Source: JANNRR01 sp031401675 (lineage in GTDB: Bacteria; Pseudomonadota; Alphaproteobacteria; Rhodobacterales; Rhodobacteraceae). From it: a stretch of DNA of 13,308 bases. Positions 7,917-13,308 of this stretch are shown piece by piece (the stretch's first letter is position 1; every line of letters starts with the position of its first letter). Location of the stretch: positions 1 through 13,308 of the forward strand of contig JANNRR010000029.1 in NCBI GenBank assembly GCA_031401675.1, given 5' to 3'. The notes under the pieces were generated by a model. That model saw only the letters and a program-made list of their open reading frames with translations. It was not told where the DNA came from and ran no database searches. The translations under genes were made by a program, and so were the position numbers.

Positions 7917-8887
7917 GCGCCCTCTACCAGGTCTCTGGCCTTTCGGTCGATCTGCCGCTGCCCGGCGGCCTGCTGTCGGCGCTGAGGCCCGGGCCACGGC
8001 GGACGCTGAACCTGCTGCAGGGGATTTCGCTGGTGCTGAACGCCGGTGAAACCTTTGGCCTGGTCGGCGAGTCCGGGTCTGGCAAGACCACGCTTGCCCG
8101 CGCCATGCTGGGGCTGCTGCCAATCTCCAGCGGCTGGCTGGAGTTCGAGGGCCAGCGCCTGACAACGGCACATAGCCGCACCGCCCTGCGGCGGCGGGCC
8201 GCAATGATGTTTCAGGATGCCGTCGCTTCGCTCAGCCCGCGCATGACCGTGGGCGCAGCCTTGACCGAACCGTTCGCGATCCACCGCCAACCGCTGGCCG
8301 ATCCCGCCGCCAAAGCCGCCGAGCTTCTGTCCCGCGTCGGCCTGCCCGCCGCTCTGGCCGCCCGCTATCCGCACGAATTGTCGGGCGGTCAGGCCCGGCG
8401 GGTCGGCGCGGCGCGGGCCCTGGCGCTGAACCCGGCGCTGGTCATCGCCGACGAACCGACGGCGGGCCTGGATGTTTCGGTTCAGGGCGAGATTCTGAAC
8501 CTGATGACCGATCTCAAGGCCGATCTTGGGCTGGGGCTGATGATCATCACCCACAATCTGGCGATGGTTCGGCATGTGTCGGACCGGATCGCCATCCTGT
8601 ACCTTGGCCGCGCGATGGAAACCGGGCCGACGCGGGCGGTCTTTGCCCGCCCGGCTCACCCCTACACCCGCAGCCTGATCGCCGCCGAGCCGCAACCCGA
8701 CCCGCGCAAGCGCCGCGCCGATCTGGCGATCCGGGGCGAGATTCCGTCGGTCCTGCGCCGCCCGGATGGCTGCGCCTTTCACACGCGTTGCAATGCCGTG
8801 CAGGATATCTGCCGCCAACACGAACCCGCGATGCGCGACCTGTCACTGGGCCGCCGCGCCGCCTGCCACTTTGCTGACGACCCATAG
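7913..8887 (+). CDS. ABC importer ATPase, DppF/OppF type
   Basis: 324 aa, the second ATPase of the heterodimer. Walker A is GESGSGKTT (52-60), Q-loop Q101, signature LSGGQ (156-160), Walker B LVIADEP (176-182) and H-loop H214. The residues after the signature read ARRVGAARAL rather than the common RQRVAIARAL, a small departure. The C-terminal domain has HPYTRSLI and cysteines C287, C293, C300 and C318 with the same spacing as in the partner ATPase. ATG 7913 is preferred over the open frame reaching back to 7802 because it gives the ATGA overlap with the upstream stop and matches the usual family N-terminus. Confidence 0.94.
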   Translation: MSALYQVSGLSVDLPLPGGLLSALRPGPRRTLNLLQGISLVLNAGETFGLVGESGSGKTTLARAMLGLLPISSGWLEFEGQRLTTAHSRTALRRRAAMMFQDAVASLSPRMTVGAALTEPFAIHRQPLADPAAKAAELLSRVGLPAALAARYPHELSGGQARRVGAARALALNPALVIADEPTAGLDVSVQGEILNLMTDLKADLGLGLMIITHNLAMVRHVSDRIAILYLGRAMETGPTRAVFARPAHPYTRSLIAAEPQPDPRKRRADLAIRGEIPSVLRRPDGCAFHTRCNAVQDICRQHEPAMRDLSLGRRAACHFADDP

Positions 8888-8908
8888 AACCCAAAGGGAG
8901 GACTGAGG

Positions 8909-10456
8909 ATGGAATGGAAAACTGACCGGCGCGGCCTGCTGAAAGTCGCAGGCGGGGCCTTTGCCGGCCTTTTGGCCGCCCCCCGCCTGGCCTGGGCGGT
9001 CGAGGGCGACACCCTGCGCCTGCGCTATGACGGCGACATCCAGATCCTTGATCCCTGGGGCAATCTTGGCGGCATCGACGAAATGGTACCGCGCTGCACT
9101 ACCGTCGCGCTGATCCGCTTTGGCGATACCCGTCAAGGCAACGTGCTGTATAACTGGGGTGCCGAGAAATATGAGTGGACCGACGACAAGACCATCGCCT
9201 TTACCCTGCGCGAGGGTCTGGTCTGGTCGAAGGGCTTCGGCCCGGTCACCGCCGAGGATGTCAAATACAGCTACGAGCGGATCGCCAATTCCGACAGCCC
9301 CTGGGCCTATCAGTTCGAGAAACTCGACACCGTCGAAATCATCGACGCCCGCTCCGGCCTCATCCGCCTGAAGGAGGCGTTCCGCCCGTTCGAGATCATC
9401 GCCCTGCCCTATTACGGCGGCCATCTGGTCTGCAAGGCGGCGGTCGAGGCGGTCGGCGGCAAGTTCACCACCGAGGCCCCGGCCGAATGCGGGCCCTTCC
9501 TGATGCAAAGCTGGGAACAGGGGCAAAAGATCACGCTGGTGGCCAACTCCGACTGGACCGGCCCGAAACCCGACTTCAACAAGATCGAGTTCTACTATGT
9601 CGTCGACGATCAAGCGGCACAACTGGCGTACGAAGCCGATGCCTTCGACTACACGCGCCTTGCCGTTTCCGCGACCAAACAGGTGAAATCGGCGATGCCC
9701 GCCGGTGCCACGCTGATTGAGGCGCCGTCCTCACGCTACACCTGGCTGACCATCAACATCGCTTCGCCGCAACTGACCGACCTGCGCGTGCGTCAGGCGA
9801 TCCAGTATGCCTACGACGGTGATGCGGTGCTGCTGGGCGCTTACGACGGCCTGACCAGCCGCGCGGCCGGCGTGGTGCAACCCACCACCCCCTATGCCCG
9901 GGAAAAGAACCTGATTTCGCGCGATGTGGAAAAAGCCAAGGCGCTGTTGGCCGAGGCCGGGGTGTCCGGGCTGACCCTGACCCTAAATGCCCAGACCGAC
10001 AGCACGTCGCAAACCACGGCGCTGATCATCCAGTCCAGCCTCGCCGAGGCCGGGATCACGGTGGATATCATCCCGACCGAGGACGCCGCCTACTGGGTGC
10101 TGGGCGACATGACGCAAGGCGAAGGCTACAACAGCATCGAACTGGTGCTGATGTCGTTCGCCGGCGGGATCGAGCCGACCGAAAATCTGGTCTGGTTCCG
10201 CCCCGATCAGATCGGTGCCTGGAACTGGTCGCAGTTCGACAGCCCGGAATACGAGGCACTGTTCCAGCAGGCTCAAACCGAGTCTGATCCCGCCAAACGC
10301 AAGCAGCTGTGCAACCGGATGGAGGATCTGATGGAGCTGTCCGGCGGTTTCATCTTCATCTGTTTCGAGCCGTTCATCGCCATCCACGACGACAATCTGC
10401 AGCCGGTGATCCTGTCGGATGGCTATGTTGACCCGGTGATGTTCAAGAAACTCTGA
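8909..10456 (+). CDS. family-5 solute-binding protein of the ABC importer, Tat-like signal
   Basis: 515 aa periplasmic binding protein that gives the importer its specificity (peptide/nickel/opine family, SBP_bac_5). The N-terminus has a twin-arginine motif (DRRGLLK, R7-R8), a hydrophobic stretch at about 11-24 and a cleavage site after AWA at 30, so export folded by Tat is likely. The family block LREGLVWSKGF...TAEDVKYSYERI is at about 94-127, and the LRVRQAIQYAYD block at about 292-303. The length is normal. AAAGGGAGGA lies 6 nt before the ATG, the strongest ribosome site in the operon, fitting the excess of binding protein normally needed. It is 21 nt after the second ATPase and is followed by a perfect hairpin. 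The ligand cannot be predicted. Confidence 0.95.
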   Translation: MEWKTDRRGLLKVAGGAFAGLLAAPRLAWAVEGDTLRLRYDGDIQILDPWGNLGGIDEMVPRCTTVALIRFGDTRQGNVLYNWGAEKYEWTDDKTIAFTLREGLVWSKGFGPVTAEDVKYSYERIANSDSPWAYQFEKLDTVEIIDARSGLIRLKEAFRPFEIIALPYYGGHLVCKAAVEAVGGKFTTEAPAECGPFLMQSWEQGQKITLVANSDWTGPKPDFNKIEFYYVVDDQAAQLAYEADAFDYTRLAVSATKQVKSAMPAGATLIEAPSSRYTWLTINIASPQLTDLRVRQAIQYAYDGDAVLLGAYDGLTSRAAGVVQPTTPYAREKNLISRDVEKAKALLAEAGVSGLTLTLNAQTDSTSQTTALIIQSSLAEAGITVDIIPTEDAAYWVLGDMTQGEGYNSIELVLMSFAGGIEPTENLVWFRPDQIGAWNWSQFDSPEYEALFQQAQTESDPAKRKQLCNRMEDLMELSGGFIFICFEPFIAIHDDNLQPVILSDGYVDPVMFKKL

Positions 10457-10463
10457 CGCAAGC

Positions 10464-10487
10464 GGTGGCACCGGCGACGGTGCCACC
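10464..10487 (+). terminator. perfect 10-bp hairpin with GCGA loop after the binding-protein gene
   Basis: GGTGGCACCG pairs perfectly with CGGTGCCACC around a GCGA tetraloop (a GNRA loop), starting 7 nt after the stop codon. No T run follows (next bases CCCGTTCCC), so this is more likely a 3' mRNA-stabilising or attenuating hairpin that lowers read-through into the regulator gene than a complete intrinsic terminator. Confidence 0.6.
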
Positions 10488-10506
10488 CCCGTTCCCTGGA
10501 CCGACA

Positions 10507-11124
10507 ATGCCGCCAACCGCCCCGCGCTTTCGCCGCTACACGTCCGAGGTTCGCGGCGCGATGCTGATCGAGGCCAGCCTGACCTGCCTGGCCCGGGGCG
10601 GCATCACCGCCTTTACCATCGACAACATCTGTCGCGAGGCCGGCGCTTCGCGCGGGCTGATCACCCATCATTTCGGCTCGAAGGACGGGCTGCTGGCGGC
10701 GGTCTATGCGGCGGCCTACCAGCCGATGCTGGCCCGCCCTGCCCTGCCGGACGGCCCGTCGCCGGACCTGCCAACCCTGATCGCGCACGCCTTTGCCGCC
10801 GACAGCTTCACCCGCGCGTCGCTGAACATCTGGCTGGCGCTCTGGGGCGAGATTGCGATCAATCCGACCCTGCAGGCCGAACACCGCAAGCACTATGCCG
10901 CCTACCGCGCCAGCATGGCCCGGGCCATTGCCGCACTTGCCGCAGCCCGCGGGCTGACCATCGACGCCGGTGAACTGGCGATTTCGGTGATCTCGCTGAT
11001 CGACGGGCTTTGGCTTGAACAATGCATCGACCCGGCACTTCTGTCGCCCGCCCGCGCGCTGGCGGCCTGCCTGCGGATGCTGGAACCGATCCTTGGCCCG
11101 CTGCCCGTCGCCCTGCCAAATTGA
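10507..11124 (+). CDS. TetR family regulator, BetI-like
   Basis: 205 aa. The helix-turn-helix is at about 35-57 (AFTIDNICREAGASRGLITHHF), followed by GSKDGLLAAVY, very like BetI, the betaine-pathway repressor. The C-terminal ligand domain also fits the BetI type (SLNIWLALWGE at 105-115, SLIDGLWLEQCI at 163-174). ATG 10507 is preferred to a GTG at 10465, because the latter lies inside the hairpin and adds only a Pro/Ala-rich lead. The ribosome site is poor (CTGGA). It is cotranscribed with the importer or read weakly through the hairpin. It probably controls this cluster through the divergent region at 2960-3095, in response to the substrate or an amine product; this is inferred from position and family. 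Confidence 0.9.
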   Translation: MPPTAPRFRRYTSEVRGAMLIEASLTCLARGGITAFTIDNICREAGASRGLITHHFGSKDGLLAAVYAAAYQPMLARPALPDGPSPDLPTLIAHAFAADSFTRASLNIWLALWGEIAINPTLQAEHRKHYAAYRASMARAIAALAAARGLTIDAGELAISVISLIDGLWLEQCIDPALLSPARALAACLRMLEPILGPLPVALPN

Positions 11125-11397
11125 CTTGCCCTGATCCATTGCACCTCGATCAGTGATGATCGGTGTCTTCGATCCTGTTGGTCTTTGCGGAAGGATCAGC
11201 AGTGCATGCGCCCCTTTCATCAGGCAGGATACCTGGCTTCCTTGGTCGCAAGGCGCAGTTTGTGGGCAGAATGATCGCTACCAGCGGGTGATTCCACGAG
11301 AGCAGTTAGTCACGATAAGTTACCATTATCGTGAGTCTTGATACTGCCTCTGGAATCGGCCCTATTGTCCCGCGAAATGACCCGGAATCGAACCCCC
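11125..11397. other. non-coding stretch between the regulator and the toxin gene
   Basis: 273 bp, visibly richer in A and T than its surroundings and without a convincing gene. A 62-codon frame at 11153-11341 has no recognisable motif. The stretch contains a small hairpin just after the regulator gene (CGATCA-GTGA-TGATCG, 11147-11162, without a T run), the inverted repeat at 11311-11333, and a T-loop-like sequence next to the toxin stop. It marks the change from the metabolic cluster to what looks like mobile DNA. Confidence 0.6.
11311..11333. repeat. inverted repeat CACGATAA-N7-TTATCGTG, possible recombinase core site
   Basis: Perfect 8-bp arms flank the 7-nt spacer GTTACCA. Extending each arm outward to 14 nt gives 10 of 14 matching positions. 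Two inverted arms around a 6-8 nt spacer is the layout of a tyrosine-recombinase crossover site, and such a recombinase is encoded 0.8 kb away. It could also be an operator or a hairpin; it has no T tail. Confidence 0.4.
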
Positions 11398-11814
11398 TCA
11401 GATGACGTTCACGCCCTCGGCCCGGGCTGCGCGGATCAATGCTGTATCGGCGGATGCGAGTGCCGCCTGCCGGCGCAGGGCCAGTTCCAGATAGATCGCG
11501 TCATAGGCCGTCAGACCATGGCGGCGGGCAAGGTCCAGCACGCGTTCAGACGATGGCCGGCTGTCCAGCTCGATCGCCAGACCTTCCATGATGGCCAGTG
11601 CCGCGGCAGCAGTCCCTGCCCCGATCCGGCCGCGCCGTTCGGCCATCAGCAGCAGGTTGCGCATCTCGGCCCACAAGAGCTGCGGCGCAATCGGTTCCAT
11701 CCGTTGCAGGGCCAAGGCCAGCCCGGTGGCCGCCTCGTCCGGCAGGACCAGACCCGCCAGCGCCGAAGCGTCGACGACGATCAAGGCCGGACCCGTCTGC
11801 GTGGGTTCGGTCAA
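11398..11814 (-). CDS. vapC: PIN-domain ribonuclease toxin, VapC type
   Basis: 138 aa. PIN domains are Mg-dependent ribonucleases; as VapC toxins they cut specific RNAs and stop translation. The four conserved acidic residues are visible: D15 (IVVDASAL), E50 (LLWAEMRN), D105 (LTAYDAIYLELA) and D123 (ASADTALIRAA). The length is normal. The start at 11814 is TTG and overlaps the antitoxin stop as TTGA. A second TTG at 11784 would give MIVVDASAL, the more usual VapC N-terminus, and cannot be ruled out. It is the second gene of the leftward toxin-antitoxin operon, translationally coupled so that antitoxin is made first. Confidence 0.92.
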   Translation of the reverse strand: MTEPTQTGPALIVVDASALAGLVLPDEAATGLALALQRMEPIAPQLLWAEMRNLLLMAERRGRIGAGTAAAALAIMEGLAIELDSRPSSERVLDLARRHGLTAYDAIYLELALRRQAALASADTALIRAARAEGVNVI

Positions 11815-12074
11815 CTTCGGCGGCCTGCGTCCCTGAGGGCGATCCGCTCGTCCGGGTTGAACGGCATGATACCAGCGCCGGCAAGATCCGCCTTCAGCCG
11901 CGCCGCACGGTCCAGAGCCGCTGCCCGCCCGTGCGTCTTGTCGTCGGCAATCGGGCGCAGTTCGGCGACGGGCCGACCCCGGCGGGTAATGCGGACAACC
12001 TCGCCGGCCTCTACGGCCGCAAGCAGTTCCGACAGGTGGGTCTTCGCCTCGAACGCACCGACTTCGCGCAACAC
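11811..12074 (-). CDS. vapB: Phd/YefM-type antitoxin of the VapC toxin
   Basis: 87 aa from the chosen start. VGAFEAKTHLSELL (5-18) and ITRRGRPVAELRP (29-41) are the standard DNA-binding half of Phd/YefM antitoxins. The remainder, including KTHGRAAALDRAARLKADL, should wrap the toxin. It should neutralise the toxin and repress its own promoter with it. GTG 12074 is chosen because GGGGGTG lies just upstream; the frame also allows TTG at 12089, which lacks a good ribosome site. Its start is only 32 bp from the start of the divergent recombinase gene, so regulation of the two may be linked. Confidence 0.9.
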   Translation of the reverse strand: MLREVGAFEAKTHLSELLAAVEAGEVVRITRRGRPVAELRPIADDKTHGRAAALDRAARLKADLAGAGIMPFNPDERIALRDAGRRS

Positions 12075-12082
12075 ATCACCCC

Positions 12083-12097
12083 CAATCAACCAGATTG
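12083..12097. promoter_or_regulatory. candidate toxin-antitoxin operator, CAATC-AACCA-GATTG
   Basis: A 5-bp perfect inverted repeat with a 5-nt spacer in the tiny divergent gap, directly upstream of the antitoxin ribosome site. Phd/VapB complexes bind short palindromes at this position, and binding here would also affect the recombinase gene. The repeat is short and could arise by chance. Confidence 0.3.
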
Positions 12098-12106
12098 CAA
12101 ACTAGT

Positions 12107-13168
12107 ATGAAAACGCACCTTCTGCAACCCCTGCCCGCCCCTGCCGCCTTGTCCGCCGACGACGCCGCCGCGCTGACCGAGCTTTACAGACGCGGTACGC
12201 CTGCCAACACGTTGCGCGCCTGGGAGCGTGATCTGGCCTATATCGCCGCGTGGAAGGCTGCTGTTTTCGGCAGTCCGCTGGTCTGGCCCGAAGCGGAGCG
12301 GGTGGCGCTGCGCTTTGTGTTGGACCATACGATTGATCTGACCGACAATCCCGGTTCCGCCCGGGATGCGGCGGCGGCGTTGATCGACCTGGGGCTGCGG
12401 CTCAGTCTCGCCTGCCCGGCCCCGGCAACGCTGGACCGGCGCATCGCTTCCTGGCGGGCGTTTCATCGGATGAAAAACCTTGCCTCGCCGTTCGAGGCCC
12501 CGCTGTTGCAGCAAGCCCGCGCCAAGGGGCGCAAAGCTGCCGCCAGGCCGCGTATGGCAAAGTCGCCCCGGCCCATCACCCGCGACGTGCTGGAGCGCCT
12601 GCTTGCCACCTGCGATGCCTCCCTGCGGGGACGGCGCGACCGGGCGATCCTGATGCTGGGCTTTGGCTCTGGCGGACGGCGGCGCTCTGAGATCACCGCG
12701 CTGACCCGCGACGATATCAGCACCGAGGACTATGCCGCCAACGGCCTGATCTGGGTGCGGCTGCTGGAAACCAAGACCACCGGCAAAGCCGATGCGCCGC
12801 GCTTGCCGCTGAAGGGCCGGGCCGCGCGGGCCGTGATGGGCTGGATCGAGGCGGCGGCAATCGACGCCGGTGGCACGGGCGGCCCGCTGTTCCGCCCCGT
12901 CAGCCGATCCGACCGCGCCCTGCCCCGCCGGCTGGCCCCGGACGCGATCCGGGTGATCCTGCGGCACCGGTTCGGGCTGGCCGGGCTGCCCGAGGATTAC
13001 GCCACCCCGCACGGGCTGCGGGCCGGATTTCTGACGCAAGCGGCGCTGGATGGGGCCCCGTTGGCCGCCGCGATGAAACTGAGCCTGCACCGGTCGGCCT
13101 TGCAGGCACAGAAGTACTATGCCGATGTCGAAATTGCCGATAATCCGGCGACCGATCTGCTGGGCTGA
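12107..13168 (+). CDS. tyrosine recombinase/integrase
   Basis: 353 aa site-specific DNA recombinase. An N-terminal SAM-like DNA-binding region is at about 17-125 (NTLRAWERDLAYIAAW), followed by a catalytic domain from about 155. The catalytic set is visible: R192 (GGRRRSEI), K223 or K227 (ETKTTGK), H302 and R305 (TPHGLRAGF), H328 (SLHRSAL) and the nucleophile Y337 or Y338 (QKYYADVE). All required residues are present, so it should be active. ATG 12107 has no clear Shine-Dalgarno; a TTG at 12095 in the same frame is no better, so expression may be low or leaderless. It is divergent from the toxin-antitoxin pair. No other phage or transposon gene is in view, so whether it serves an integrative element, a plasmid or a small islet is open. 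Confidence 0.92.
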   Translation: MKTHLLQPLPAPAALSADDAAALTELYRRGTPANTLRAWERDLAYIAAWKAAVFGSPLVWPEAERVALRFVLDHTIDLTDNPGSARDAAAALIDLGLRLSLACPAPATLDRRIASWRAFHRMKNLASPFEAPLLQQARAKGRKAAARPRMAKSPRPITRDVLERLLATCDASLRGRRDRAILMLGFGSGGRRRSEITALTRDDISTEDYAANGLIWVRLLETKTTGKADAPRLPLKGRAARAVMGWIEAAAIDAGGTGGPLFRPVSRSDRALPRRLAPDAIRVILRHRFGLAGLPEDYATPHGLRAGFLTQAALDGAPLAAAMKLSLHRSALQAQKYYADVEIADNPATDLLG

Positions 13169-13253
13169 CGGCGCGGCAATGGTCGCTGAATGTCGCAGCC
13201 AACACCCCTGCCCTGCTGCCGGTTCACGCCCGGTCGCCCGGCAAACCTTGCAA
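13169..13253. other. short non-coding gap after the recombinase gene
   Basis: 85 bp between the recombinase stop and the terminator. No gene, repeat of more than a few bases or attachment-like copy of the 11311-11333 element was seen here. Confidence 0.5.
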
Positions 13254-13277
13254 AAACCTTCCCCGCGGGGAAGGTTT
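13254..13277. terminator. palindromic intrinsic terminator, strongest leftward
   Basis: AACCTTCCCC and GGGGAAGGTT form a perfect stem around GC, extended by one A-T pair each side. On the minus strand it is followed by TTTTT (13256-13252), the classical intrinsic terminator form, directly after the stop of the partial gene at the right edge. On the plus strand only TTTC follows, so it may also end the recombinase transcript, less efficiently. Confidence 0.85.
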
Positions 13278-13308
13278 CATGCCAGCTGGTCCAGCATCGA
13301 CCGCACCG
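13277..13308 (-). CDS. 3' end of a leftward gene, product unknown
   Basis: The frame reads VRSMLDQLA and a TGA stop (13279-13277), immediately followed by an intrinsic terminator in the same direction. This arrangement supports a real gene end, but nine residues are too few to name the protein. Confidence 0.55.
   Translation of the reverse strand, partial: VRSMLDQLA

Noticed and set aside
6819..8204. Minus-strand open frame of 461 codons across the ATPase genes
   Set aside because: Antisense shadow of the DppC/DppD/DppF-type genes; no domain recognised.
10465..10506. GTG start for the TetR-like gene
   Set aside because: Lies inside a perfect hairpin and adds only a Pro-rich lead; ATG 10507 fits the family better.
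11153..11341. 62-codon open frame in the non-coding stretch
   Set aside because: No known motif or clear ribosome site, and it runs through the inverted repeat at 11311-11333.
1..13308. CRISPR array, rRNA or complete tRNA genes
   Set aside because: No regularly spaced repeats and no full cloverleaf or rRNA sequence were seen on either strand.

Overview
The window is GC-rich, densely packed bacterial DNA with short gaps, many ATGA/TTGA gene overlaps and alphaproteobacterial-style proteins. It most resembles a member of the Rhodobacterales, but that is an inference from protein style and base composition; there is no rRNA or other marker gene here.

Left part (1-5114): a divergent pair of transcription units. 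Leftward run a TMADH-like FMN/4Fe-4S/nucleotide-binding dehydrogenase (902-2959) and, overlapping its stop by 8 nt, an MttB-family methyltransferase (1-909) that leaves the window. Rightward, from the same 136-bp control region, runs a CocE/NonD (X-Pro peptidase S15 type) serine hydrolase (3096-5114). The control region holds two inverted repeats and an identical decamer in front of both ribosome binding sites.

Middle (5139-11124): a five-gene peptide/opine-type ABC importer (two permeases, two ATPases, one family-5 solute-binding protein with a Tat-like signal) in tight operon with the hydrolase. After a perfect hairpin comes a TetR/BetI-like regulator. Taken together, this looks like an uptake and catabolism cluster: the importer brings in a substrate, the hydrolase cleaves an ester or amide bond, and the TMADH-like enzyme and MttB homologue remove N-methyl groups. 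The substrate cannot be read from the sequence; an N-methylated or quaternary amine attached to another group is the best guess.

Right part (11125-13308): a different kind of DNA. A non-coding stretch of about 270 bp carries a lox-like inverted repeat, followed by a leftward VapBC-type toxin-antitoxin pair and a divergently transcribed tyrosine recombinase. It looks like a small mobile islet or the edge of one. A palindromic terminator and the last codons of a leftward gene close the window.
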